From NCBI GenBank assembly GCA_003501375.1, contig DNPO01000446.1, positions 1-19,256 on the forward strand: a stretch of 19,256 nucleotides of DNA, given 5' to 3'. A program made the position numbers and the translations under genes. Under the pieces are notes generated by a model. That model searched no databases. It was not told where the DNA came from and worked only from the letters and a program-made list of their open reading frames with translations. This stretch comes from Candidatus Sumerlaeota bacterium. Its GTDB lineage: Bacteria; Sumerlaeota; Sumerlaeia; UBA8349. Positions within the stretch are counted from its first letter, which is position 1. Each line of letters begins with the position of its first letter. Of this stretch, positions 1 to 7,911 are shown piece after piece.

Positions 1-153
1 GCGGAAAAAGACATTCTGTACTGCGTGGTAACGCGTTTGGAAATCGGAAAAATCAAAACCATTGTGCGAGATATTGACGCAAACGCCTTCATCGTTTATC
101 ATCCACTTTCGGGTGTCGAAGGTGGCGTAGTAAAACGGGCCGCGTTGCATTAA
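1..153 (+). CDS. YitT/DUF2179-family membrane protein, C-terminal end (partial)
   Basis: The first 50 codons, open from the left window edge, end at TAA 151-153. They read as the small cytoplasmic DUF2179 domain that closes YitT-type membrane proteins: a beta-strand (LYCVVTRLEIGKIK), then the hallmark 'I..ID..AFI' segment (IVRDIDANAFIVYH) and a Gly-rich V-x-GG end. Full-length members carry about five or six membrane spans before this domain; those lie outside the window. Their function is not firmly established in any model bacterium. The next gene starts one base after this stop, so the two are probably translated from one message. The match rests on a short fragment, but the ID-x-x-AF pattern is distinctive. 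Confidence 0.72.
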   Translation, partial: AEKDILYCVVTRLEIGKIKTIVRDIDANAFIVYHPLSGVEGGVVKRAALH

Positions 154-154
154 T

Positions 155-1699
155 ATGACCACCTCCTCCATTCGCCAACACCCCCTTCTCCCTTGGATCG
201 GCATCGCGTTCCTCACACTTGCTGCGCTCGCGCTACGCCTGTATCGCCTGTCCGACCTCGGTCTCTGGTATGACGAAGCCTTCAGTATCCTCATTGCGCG
301 CCGCTCCTGGGGCGCTATGAACCAAGTTATCTTTGTCGATGTCCACCCGCCACTTTATTATTATCTGTTACACCTCTGGGGAGCCGAGTCCATCACCTGG
401 GCACGCGGATTCAGCGTTCTTTGCAGCACACTCACCATCCCGCTACTCTTCATCCTCACGCGTCGTCTGCTAGGCACCGGTGGCGCATTCCTCGCAAGCG
501 CACTTCTGACCATCCACCCGATGCACGTTTACTACGCGCAAGAATTGCGGATGTACGCCTTCCAGAGCCTGCTTATCCTGCTGCTGCTCGCAAGCGGTCT
601 GCGCCTGCTGTCCACGGAAAATCCACCACGCCGCCGACACTGGATCGCGCTCGCCGTCCTCGCCTGGGGAGTCATGGCGACGCAATATCTGGGCGGGGCC
701 TTGGTGGCTGGCGTCTGGATTGGGTTGTTTCTAGCGCACTTGGGGAAAAACACTCCCCCTCCCCGTTGGATTGCAACCTGGGCAGGATGCGGCGCAGCGG
801 CATTGGTCGGTATGTTCCCCTTCCTTTTCTGGGGCACACGCTGGAAAACCCTGACGGAATTCCAAAATGATCTGCCCTTTTCGCTCCGCTTCATCCGCGA
901 TATTTTAGACGGATTTATGGGACATATTCACAGTACGCCACTGCACTGGATCGGCAACAATGGTGGGGAATTTTACTGGGATTTAGCCTGCGCGATTTTC
1001 CTGCTGCTGCTGCTCACCGTAGGCGTCATCGTTCTCCTGCGCACCTCACGCAGAAAAGAGGCCATTTTTCTATCCAGCGTCGTAAGTGTCTGCGCCTTCC
1101 TGCTTTTTCTGTACGACTGTTCCGAACGCCGTTTTTTCACCCGCTACTTCGTTCTGCTGCTACCGGCATCGGTCATGCTCTACGCCGCTGCGCTCAGCCA
1201 CGGACGCCGCTGGTTACGCTTCCCCGCGGTGGGATTTCTCGTCCTCATTTTCCTCAGCAGTTCCTGTTTCATTCTTTCAGGCGAGCATCGCGACACCTCC
1301 GGAAAATTGGCCAAACGAATCAGTTTTCAATCGAAGAATCGTCCGCAGCCTCCCATGTTGGTCGAAAACATTGCGCTGGCGCTTACGTTGAAAACCTTTT
1401 TCCCGCAAGCTGATATTCGCTACGCCAGTACGCGCGATGCGTTGATTCCCGTTGAACAAGCCGTCTTCACCGATCAAGACCTGGTGCAAACCTGGCCGGA
1501 AGATTGGCGTGGTCGCAAGGTCTGGATGATCATGGGCGGCTGGGGAAATCTGCCTCAAACACCCGAAGAACTTCAATCAAAAACCGCCGAGTTTGCGCAA
1601 CGGCTGGGCGCACCGAAGGGCGCACTGCGCTTGTACGGAGTAGAGACTGTCCAGGGCGGTTTCAAATGGTCCGCCCTGCTCGAATGGGCCCCACAATAA
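155..1699 (+). CDS. GT39-type membrane glycosyltransferase (ArnT/PMT-like)
   Basis: A 514-residue polytopic membrane protein. After a short cytoplasmic tail comes a first span (about 12-29), then the periplasmic loop motif WYDEAFS (38-44; D40-E41), the acidic pair typical of GT39/GT-C enzymes that use polyprenyl-phosphate sugars, and DVHPPLYY (62-69), another family hallmark. Further hydrophobic segments run to about residue 375; the last ~135 residues are soluble and probably periplasmic. The family transfers a sugar from a lipid-phosphate donor to a protein, lipid A or cell-surface glycan; the acceptor here cannot be read. The start lies one base beyond the upstream stop with no clear ribosome site, which suggests translational coupling. 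It could instead belong to one of the loosely annotated DUF2723/GT83-like relatives. Membrane glycosyltransferase is secure, substrate is not. Confidence 0.82.
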   Translation: MTTSSIRQHPLLPWIGIAFLTLAALALRLYRLSDLGLWYDEAFSILIARRSWGAMNQVIFVDVHPPLYYYLLHLWGAESITWARGFSVLCSTLTIPLLFILTRRLLGTGGAFLASALLTIHPMHVYYAQELRMYAFQSLLILLLLASGLRLLSTENPPRRRHWIALAVLAWGVMATQYLGGALVAGVWIGLFLAHLGKNTPPPRWIATWAGCGAAALVGMFPFLFWGTRWKTLTEFQNDLPFSLRFIRDILDGFMGHIHSTPLHWIGNNGGEFYWDLACAIFLLLLLTVGVIVLLRTSRRKEAIFLSSVVSVCAFLLFLYDCSERRFFTRYFVLLLPASVMLYAAALSHGRRWLRFPAVGFLVLIFLSSSCFILSGEHRDTSGKLAKRISFQSKNRPQPPMLVENIALALTLKTFFPQADIRYASTRDALIPVEQAVFTDQDLVQTWPEDWRGRKVWMIMGGWGNLPQTPEELQSKTAEFAQRLGAPKGALRLYGVETVQGGFKWSALLEWAPQ

Positions 1700-1784
1700 A
1701 GCGTGAAAAACAAACCCGTTTCATGTTACGATGCAGGTATAGCGTTTTCTTTGAACAATCCTCGGTTAAAAGAGAAACCAGCCT

Positions 1785-3854
1785 ATGCACCGTCCGCCAC
1801 GCCACCAACGCCGCACCCTGATGCCCACCGGATTTCTGTTCGGCTGCGCTTATTACCCGGAGCACTGGAATGACGAAGATCGCCAGCACGATCCCGAGTG
1901 GATGGCTGCTGCGGGCGTAACTGTAGTGCGAATGGGCGAGTTTGCTTGGGATCAGATTGAACCACGCAAGGGCCAGTTCGACTTTAATCTTTTTGACATC
2001 GCCATCCAGCGCCTAAGCAAGGCGGGAATTAAGACGATTCTCTCCACCCCCACTGCAGCGCCACCGCGCTGGCTGACGGAAGGGCATGAGCAATGGATGC
2101 GCGTGGATGAAAACGGCAACCGGATGGAACACGGCAGTCAACAGCACTGCTGCACCAACAACCGCGCCTTCCGAGGAAAGTCACGCGCCATCACTTCCGC
2201 ACTGGCCGAGCACTACTCTGGAAACGCCAGCGTGGTCGGCTGGCAGATAGATAACGAATTCGGTTGTCACTTCAGCCACTGCTACTGCCCCTCCTGCCTG
2301 GAAGGATTCCGCGAGTGGCTTCGAAAAAAACACGGGACCATCAAAAAATTAAATGAAGCATGGGGTTGCGCATTCTGGGCACAAACCTATGACGACTTTG
2401 AGCAAATACCGCTCCCTTATTTCAACAACCGCCCCGCGTACGCCAACCCATCGCATGAGTTAGACTATTGCCGCTTTCAAAGCGAAAGCCTGATCGAATT
2501 TCAACGCCAGCAGGTGGAAATTCTTCGCACCACCAACTCTCGCTGGTGGATCACCCACAATGGCATGTTCCCCTCAGTCAATTATTGGGAACTCACCAAA
2601 GACCTGGATCTGCTGGGTGTTGATATTTACCCAGGTTTTAGCGCAAAAAAGCCTGAAGATGCGGTCAACACTTCCTTTCAACTGGAGCACTGCCGTGCAG
2701 CCTCGGGACGCTTCATCGTCCCGGAGCAACAGGCCGGTCCGGGCGGGCAAAAAAACTATCTTCACTCCACCCCATCACCTGGGCAAATGCGTCTCTGGGC
2801 TTATCAATCCATTGCACATGGTGCCGATGGGATTCTCCACTTTCACTGGCGCACCTGCCGCTTTGGTGCGGAAACTTACTGGCATGGAATTCTGGATCAT
2901 GACAATATCCGCCGCCGTCGATATGAAGAATTTTCGCAAGAAGGCCGTGAATTCAAAAAGTTTGCTGGCAAATTTAATGCCGCGCCACTCGATATTCAGG
3001 TGGGTATTCTGACCGATGCCGAGCAAAATTGGGCACACGATACCCTGCCACTGGGTTTGCCCGGCCCGGAAGAGCAAGCAGCACTTGCTTTCACAGAACT
3101 CTCGCATCGGCACCTTCCCTGCGGCCTGATTCAACTCGCAGACGATTTCCAAGGACCGAAGTTGCTCATCCTTCCTTCGTTGCCTCTTATGACGCCTCCG
3201 CTTGCCTTGCGACTCACGGAGTTTGTTAATAACGGAGGAGTATTAGCAATAACAGCCCGCACTGCAATCCGCAACCAGGATAACCAAGCAGTAAACATCA
3301 CGCCCCCCATTTATCTCAACGAACTGTGCGGTCTTTCGGTGATAGAAAATGGAAAAACAGAAAATGAAACGATGTTATTTGGATGTGCCGACACCGTCAT
3401 GCCCGCTGGTCAAATGTACGAAGTTGCTGAAATGAATAACCACACGGAATGCCTGGCAACTTGGTTTCCATCGGCAGACGGCGGCCCATCCGCCGCCACG
3501 GAACAACCGGCATTCACCTTCCATCGGGTTGGCAATGGCGCGGTGATTTGGGTAGGCACCTATTTTACCCCAGCCAACATTAAGCCCATTTTTGACCAGA
3601 TTCTCCATCAAGTAGAAATTCAACCCTTGGCTGATTGTGCCACCGCTGTAGAAATCACACGGCGCTTCAATGGGTACAAAGCCTATCGTTTTCTACTCAA
3701 CCACACCAGAACCAACCAAATTATCAGCGGATTGCCAGAGGGAACCGATCTCATTACCGGATATCCGGTTACGGAAAGTACTTTTACCCTCGCCCCTTAC
3801 GAAGTAGCTGTCATTGAAGAAACCGCCCTCCCCGCCACCCCAGAAGCGCAATAA
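1785..3854 (+). CDS. GH42 beta-galactosidase (cytoplasmic)
   Basis: Retaining glycoside hydrolase of family 42, hydrolysing terminal beta-D-galactosides. The TIM barrel opens with CAYYPEHW and VRMGEFAWDQIEP. The acid/base glutamate is E158 in WQIDNEFG, and the nucleophile is E314 in FIVPEQQAG. Cysteines 122/123, 166, 168 and 171 (HCYCPSC) match the structural zinc site known from Thermus A4 beta-galactosidase. RFGAETYWHGILDHD is a family signature closing the barrel. The trimerisation domain (about 400-610) and a small beta C-terminal domain follow; 689 residues is usual for the family. No signal peptide, so it should act on imported sugars. The start is uncertain: the first 12 residues are Arg/Pro-rich and unlike the family, so ATG 1821 (MPTGFLFG) is a good alternative, though only 1785 has a purine-rich stretch upstream. 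No sugar transporter or regulator is adjacent. Confidence 0.93.
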   Translation: MHRPPRHQRRTLMPTGFLFGCAYYPEHWNDEDRQHDPEWMAAAGVTVVRMGEFAWDQIEPRKGQFDFNLFDIAIQRLSKAGIKTILSTPTAAPPRWLTEGHEQWMRVDENGNRMEHGSQQHCCTNNRAFRGKSRAITSALAEHYSGNASVVGWQIDNEFGCHFSHCYCPSCLEGFREWLRKKHGTIKKLNEAWGCAFWAQTYDDFEQIPLPYFNNRPAYANPSHELDYCRFQSESLIEFQRQQVEILRTTNSRWWITHNGMFPSVNYWELTKDLDLLGVDIYPGFSAKKPEDAVNTSFQLEHCRAASGRFIVPEQQAGPGGQKNYLHSTPSPGQMRLWAYQSIAHGADGILHFHWRTCRFGAETYWHGILDHDNIRRRRYEEFSQEGREFKKFAGKFNAAPLDIQVGILTDAEQNWAHDTLPLGLPGPEEQAALAFTELSHRHLPCGLIQLADDFQGPKLLILPSLPLMTPPLALRLTEFVNNGGVLAITARTAIRNQDNQAVNITPPIYLNELCGLSVIENGKTENETMLFGCADTVMPAGQMYEVAEMNNHTECLATWFPSADGGPSAATEQPAFTFHRVGNGAVIWVGTYFTPANIKPIFDQILHQVEIQPLADCATAVEITRRFNGYKAYRFLLNHTRTNQIISGLPEGTDLITGYPVTESTFTLAPYEVAVIEETALPATPEAQ

Positions 3855-3856
3855 AA

Positions 3857-3895
3857 AAACAGGACCTTCACCGCGATGCAGTGAAAGCCCTGTTT
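3857..3895. terminator. Bidirectional terminator between convergent genes
   Basis: An interrupted hairpin lies between the GH42 stop (3854) and the end of the TPR gene on the other strand (3917). The arms are AAACAGG (3857-3863) with CCTGTTT (3889-3895), and TTCAC (3867-3871) with GTGAA (3881-3885), around a 9-base loop. A-rich and T-rich flanks on either side let it serve both strands. Confidence 0.65.
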
Positions 3896-3916
3896 CATTT
3901 CTCTATCCGCGATAAC

Positions 3917-5431
3917 CTATTGTTTCGCAGGCTGCGACTCCATCCGCTTCTTAATGGAACGCACCCAGTTTTTGTTGTCTTCGCTGAGGTTTGGCTGTTG
4001 CTCAATTTGTGTCAGCAGTGCTTGAGCCTTTTCCGCTTGCCCAAGATACGCCTGCGCCGATGCCACATACAGGGGCAGTTTATCTTTCGCAGCGGCATTG
4101 CCCTTCAGATTTGCCTCCATCTGCGGGTACTGTTTGACAATGGCTTCCGCTTCCTGCAGCGTCAGTTTACCAGACAATATCTTCCAATCACGTTCTTCGA
4201 GCGCATCCCAGCGAGTACGGGCGAGTTGTTTATCCGCACGCGCCAACAGAGGTTCCACCACTGCGCGGGTTTCCGTTGTGAGGCTCACCTCCGCAAGCAG
4301 TCGCTGTCCCACCGTAGTAGCCTTCTCAAAATCCTTCTTATCGAAAGCGGTTTTGAACTCCTGCACAACCCCTTGCGAAATATCCGCAGCCATTTTGCCC
4401 GGCGTCGGCCAATCCGGGTATTCTAATTGAATGGCGTTGAGCCATTGCAAGAATTGCCAGTTATCCATTTCCTTTTTCTGGAAAGCGACCGTGGCATTTT
4501 CTAATTTCAATGTCCGCGTGATATTCGTGAGATCGTTATGAACACGACCGAAATATTCCTGATCTACCTGATCACCAGCAACCTGAGAATAAGTGGCGCT
4601 GCTCAGATTGACATCGGCAAGCGTCGCGGCGCGGAATTGGTATTTACCCAGTGTATCCGAAAGATTCTTACGCGCCTGCTCACGCACCTGACCCAATATT
4701 TTTTGGGCAAGCGTACGCGTGGCTTCGGGAGGATTGCGCTGCAAAAGTTCCGCGAGCATCCCCCGCGCCTCTTTTAATTTGCCACTGTCGAGGTTCAGTT
4801 GAGCGGAACGGCAGAGTAACTCTTGCTCGGCAAGAATCACTTCCTGGATTAAAAGCGCTTGTTCGGCCTGCGCCAGCGGAGCTGTGGTGCTCTCCTTTAC
4901 CTTGTCCGCGCACTGAATGGCATCCGCATACTGATGGTTTTTATACGCCTTCCAAGCGCGATTGACATCCGTCATGCCGGGACGCTGCCACACATTGAAC
5001 ACCACCAAGACAACCGCCAGCACAACGCAAGCCACGCCAAGCCCCCAAATAGTCCGCCGTTGGCGTTGGCAAATGGGAAGGCTTTGAATAACGGATTCTG
5101 TCTTTTTGAGATACTCATGCGCGCGTTCAATCTGTGGGTCAATGGAAAGCGCATGCTGCCAGCAGGCCTCCGCTTTTTCCAAATTTCCGAGTTTCGCGTA
5201 CAACGTTCCCAGCACCACATGGCTGGGAACATGGGTATAATCCAATTCCAGCGCATTGAGCAATTCGGTAATGGCTTCTTCTACGCGGTCGCGTTCTGCC
5301 AACTCAAGCGCACTGTTAAAGTGCGCACGGGCCTTGTTGATCAGCAGCCGCAACATGGCAAGGTCTTTTTGGCAGTTGTAGCAGGTATCCCGCTCGTTTC
5401 GGTTTTCAGTATGACAAAATGGGCAGCGCAT
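3917..5431 (-). CDS. Zinc-ribbon, TPR and single-membrane-span protein
   Basis: About 504 residues from ATG 5431. It begins with a zinc ribbon (CPFC at 3-6, CYNC at 17-20), followed by TPR-like helices (about 33-115, including the A-E-A-C-W-Q-H-A-L-S-I-D-P consensus), a basic stretch (CQRQRR, 121-126) and one hydrophobic span (about 128-148). The remaining ~350 residues are helical, charged and repeat-like with no known catalytic motif. The positive-inside rule places the zinc ribbon and first TPRs in the cytoplasm and the long C-terminal part outside. A longer reading from 5503 would add 24 residues encoded across a perfect hairpin; I reject it because MRCPFC is the natural start. It is the last gene of the chaperone cluster, 107 bases after the Hsp70 stop but beyond a hairpin, so it may be expressed separately. 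No function is recognised; a membrane adaptor for protein clients is a guess. Confidence 0.75.
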   Translation of the reverse strand: MRCPFCHTENRNERDTCYNCQKDLAMLRLLINKARAHFNSALELAERDRVEEAITELLNALELDYTHVPSHVVLGTLYAKLGNLEKAEACWQHALSIDPQIERAHEYLKKTESVIQSLPICQRQRRTIWGLGVACVVLAVVLVVFNVWQRPGMTDVNRAWKAYKNHQYADAIQCADKVKESTTAPLAQAEQALLIQEVILAEQELLCRSAQLNLDSGKLKEARGMLAELLQRNPPEATRTLAQKILGQVREQARKNLSDTLGKYQFRAATLADVNLSSATYSQVAGDQVDQEYFGRVHNDLTNITRTLKLENATVAFQKKEMDNWQFLQWLNAIQLEYPDWPTPGKMAADISQGVVQEFKTAFDKKDFEKATTVGQRLLAEVSLTTETRAVVEPLLARADKQLARTRWDALEERDWKILSGKLTLQEAEAIVKQYPQMEANLKGNAAAKDKLPLYVASAQAYLGQAEKAQALLTQIEQQPNLSEDNKNWVRSIKKRMESQPAKQ

Positions 5432-5478
5432 AGGGTTACTTTTTGAAATCAGGGCTTGGGGATGGGGATAAAATCGAG

Positions 5479-5506
5479 GGGGTGGACGAAAAAAAACGTC
5501 CACCCC
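5479..5506 (-). terminator. Perfect 10-bp hairpin downstream of the Hsp70 gene
   Basis: The arms GGGGTGGACG (5479-5488) and CGTCCACCCC (5497-5506) pair perfectly around an 8-A loop. The hairpin lies 33 bases past the Hsp70 stop (5539) and ahead of the zinc-ribbon TPR start (5431). On the minus strand the U-tract is not immediate (CTCGATTTT follows), so termination may be partial, giving less transcript of the last gene. Confidence 0.7.
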
Positions 5507-5538
5507 TTTTCAACCTTACACTTGTGTACTTTGCATTT

Positions 5539-7299
5539 CTACGCTTCGGCGGATTCCAACTGCGCGAGCAGGCGCATGGTTTCCAGACTTTGCGTTTCAA
5601 GTTTTTCCATGTCATGCGCGTCAAACGACTGCTGCATATTGTTCACAGACTCGCGCAATTTTCCAGCGAGGGCATGTCCACCATTCAGGTCCAACGCAGC
5701 CTTCGCGCGGGCGATGGTTTCTTTAGCTTCACCCTCAACGGTATCCGAAACCTTGGCACGGAGCATGTTGGTAACGCGCTCTTTGGCCTCGGCCTCCATA
5801 CGTTTCTTCTGCTTCTCATCCAGTTTGGTAGAGGTCGACTGAATGGTAATAACTTTTTCCAAACCAGTAGCCAAGTCTTCCGCGCGGGCTTCCAGAATAC
5901 GATCAGGCGAAAGACGGAAGGTTACCTCAATACGCGGCACGCCCTTAGGCGCGGGGGTGATACCCTCGATACGCAACAAATCAAGGAAGGTATTTTCCGA
6001 TGCACGATTCGATTCACCTTCATAAATTGGGAAACTGATAGCTTCCTGGAAATCGCGTGTGGTACTGTAAATATCTTTTTTCTCAGACGGATAGGTCGAG
6101 TTGCGCTCAATGATAATACCCATCTGGTCATCTTCAAGCCCAACACCCAAGGAAAAGGGTGTCATGTGGACGACCACCATTTTTTCCTTGTTGTAGTGGG
6201 TGGCCAACGAACCGTCCAGATCATTTTCGAGCGGAGCAAGCACCTGCGTTTGGAGTGCAGCGCCCAACGCAACAACTTCCTCAGGAGAAATATCGCGCTG
6301 CGGGGTAACGCCGCCCATCATCTTTTTCACAAACTGCTGTACCATCGGAATGCGAGTGGAACCACCAACCAGCAGTACCGTATCCACCTGCTCCTTACGC
6401 AAACCAGCATCGGCCAACGCTTTTTCAATCGGGCCTTGCGTGCTATCCACCATCGGGCGAATCAGGGATTCAAACTGGTCGCGCGTCATGACCATTTCAA
6501 GCGTCAACGGACCGCTGGGTCCCATCGTAATGGCTTCGCACAGAATATGGCTTTCGCGCGATTCGGACAGTTCAATCTTCGTTTCTTCCGCCACTTCTTT
6601 CAGGCGCTGCATGGCTACCGGGTCTTCAGTCAAATTAACGCCTTCGGCCTTTTGGAATTCCTGCACCAAATACCGAACAATTACGTTGTCAAAATCGTCA
6701 CCGCCCAGTTGGGTGTTACCATTGATGCCGAGCACGCGGAAAACGCCGGAGAAAATTTCAATAATGGAAACGTCGAAAGTACCACCACCCAAATCGTACA
6801 CGAGCAGAGTCTGATCTTTTTTCTTGTCTGCCCCGTAAGCCATAGCCGCCGCGGTGGGTTCGTCGATGATGCGGCGTACGTTAAAACCGGCGATTTCACC
6901 AGCATCCTTGGTAGCTTGACGCTGGGCATCCGTAAAATAAGCCGGAACGGTGATAACGGCTTGGGGAATATCTTCGCCGAAATATTCTTCTGCGTCCTGT
7001 TTCAACTTCTGCAAAACGATAGCGGAGATTTCCTGCGGAGTGTATTCCTTGGAATCAATCTTAAAACGGTGATCCGTTCCCATGTAACGCTTCGCGGAGA
7101 AAATGGTGCGTCCGACATTCATGATCGCACCGCGACGGGCCTTTTTGCCCACCAGAATATCTCCGTTTTTGGTGAATCCCACGACGGACGGCGTGAGACG
7201 ATCCCCCGAACTGCTGGGAACAATAATCGGTCCGTTTTTATCCATAAATCCAACCACACTGTTGGTGGTGCCAAGGTCAATTCCAATAATAGATGGCAT
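5539..7299 (-). CDS. Divergent Hsp70 (DnaK-like chaperone)
   Basis: A 586-residue Hsp70. ATPase-domain motifs are intact: phosphate-1 GIDLGTTNS (6-14), TVPAYFTDAQRQATKDAG (117-134), connect DEPTAAAMAYG (146-156), phosphate-2 DLGGGTFDVS (169-178) and adenosine VGGSTRIPMVQ (311-321). The beta substrate domain (about 379-487) keeps MTPFSLGV and IERNSTYP, then a short helical lid ends without the usual acidic tail. It differs from housekeeping DnaK in three ways. It lacks the roughly 25-residue insert of Gram-negative DnaK near residue 75 (RYMGTDHRFKIDSKEYTPQE runs straight on). It carries about 15 extra residues before the interdomain linker. The linker itself reads VVVHM, not VLLLD. A strong GGAGG site lies about 11 bases before ATG 7299, and the GrpE-like stop is 8 bases upstream, so the two are co-translated. 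Probably a paralogue rather than the main dnaK; HscC-like is an alternative label. Confidence 0.93.
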   Translation of the reverse strand: MPSIIGIDLGTTNSVVGFMDKNGPIIVPSSSGDRLTPSVVGFTKNGDILVGKKARRGAIMNVGRTIFSAKRYMGTDHRFKIDSKEYTPQEISAIVLQKLKQDAEEYFGEDIPQAVITVPAYFTDAQRQATKDAGEIAGFNVRRIIDEPTAAAMAYGADKKKDQTLLVYDLGGGTFDVSIIEIFSGVFRVLGINGNTQLGGDDFDNVIVRYLVQEFQKAEGVNLTEDPVAMQRLKEVAEETKIELSESRESHILCEAITMGPSGPLTLEMVMTRDQFESLIRPMVDSTQGPIEKALADAGLRKEQVDTVLLVGGSTRIPMVQQFVKKMMGGVTPQRDISPEEVVALGAALQTQVLAPLENDLDGSLATHYNKEKMVVVHMTPFSLGVGLEDDQMGIIIERNSTYPSEKKDIYSTTRDFQEAISFPIYEGESNRASENTFLDLLRIEGITPAPKGVPRIEVTFRLSPDRILEARAEDLATGLEKVITIQSTSTKLDEKQKKRMEAEAKERVTNMLRAKVSDTVEGEAKETIARAKAALDLNGGHALAGKLRESVNNMQQSFDAHDMEKLETQSLETMRLLAQLESAEA

Positions 7300-7307
7300 G
7301 TGTGCTT

Positions 7308-7901
7308 TTACCTCCGGGTGTTTTGAGCGACGACCACGCGAGCGTCGCGCAGTACCTTGCCCTCGAAATTATAGCCTTTTTGACGAACCTCCACGATGGT
7401 TTCGTCCGGAATGCTGTCCGTATGTAAAACTTCCACTACTTCATGGCGATCTAGATTAACACGTTCTCCCGTTGGGTCGATAATCTGCAACCCAAACCGG
7501 GTGAACAAATCTACCATGCGGGCCTGCACTCCTGCAACACTACGCAACCAGTTCTGTAATTCCTCCGAAGGGGGATGCTGCTGCGCCAGCGTGATAACAC
7601 GATCAAACGTATCCAACAGAGGAAGCGCGGAACGGAACATACGCCCAAATGTTTCGGTCGTTCCCTTGTTGGTTTGATTTTTCAACTCATCAGCCAGGTT
7701 TTCCAAGCGATCCTTCGCCTGAAGGACATCGCACATCTGGGTGTACAAGTCCTGCTGTACGGCAGTATCCGAAGGAGAACTCGCCCGATCCATTGTTGCA
7801 CGTGGCGCTTTCCAGATCGGCTCTGCCTGCTGATCAACAACAAACTCCTTCTTCAGTATTTCTTGGTAGAAACGGGGGATGGATGATAGTTGCTGTTGCA
7901 T
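7308..7901 (-). CDS. Divergent GrpE-like nucleotide exchange factor
   Basis: A 197-residue protein with a GrpE C-terminal half. A coiled-coil-like helix (about 50-80) and the helix SALPLLDTFDRVITLAQQ (91-108, compare LLPVLDNFERAL of GrpE) are followed by FTRFGLQIIDPTGERVNLDRHEVVEV (133-158) and KGYNFEGKVLRDARVVVA (175-192), the beta domain that wedges open the Hsp70 nucleotide cleft. The first ~50 residues match nothing I know and the usual acidic N-terminus is absent. It lies 10 bases after the TPR/J-like gene and 8 bases before the Hsp70 gene, so it is the likely dedicated exchange factor of that Hsp70. A second, more canonical GrpE is encoded at 10502-10951. The ribosome site is weak (AAGGGC about 15 bases upstream), suggesting translational coupling. 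Confidence 0.88.
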   Translation of the reverse strand: MQQQLSSIPRFYQEILKKEFVVDQQAEPIWKAPRATMDRASSPSDTAVQQDLYTQMCDVLQAKDRLENLADELKNQTNKGTTETFGRMFRSALPLLDTFDRVITLAQQHPPSEELQNWLRSVAGVQARMVDLFTRFGLQIIDPTGERVNLDRHEVVEVLHTDSIPDETIVEVRQKGYNFEGKVLRDARVVVAQNTRR

Positions 7902-7911
7902 ATTATCGCGA

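Noticed and set aside
1752..1758. TGAACAA upstream of GH42 as evidence of a shared regulon with GH95
   Set aside because: The heptamer also occurs inside coding sequence (for example about 5639, 7502 and 10371), so a single copy has no weight; only the grouped copies upstream of GH95 are kept.
5432..5503. 24-residue extension of the zinc-ribbon TPR protein
   Set aside because: It would be encoded partly by the perfect hairpin at 5479-5506, and the zinc ribbon begins naturally at MRCPFC.
5443..7326. A 627-codon open frame on the plus strand across the Hsp70 gene
   Set aside because: It is exactly antisense to an unmistakable Hsp70 with all family motifs; its translation is rich in Phe, His, Arg and Asn with no recognisable domain. 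It is a mirror effect of codon use.
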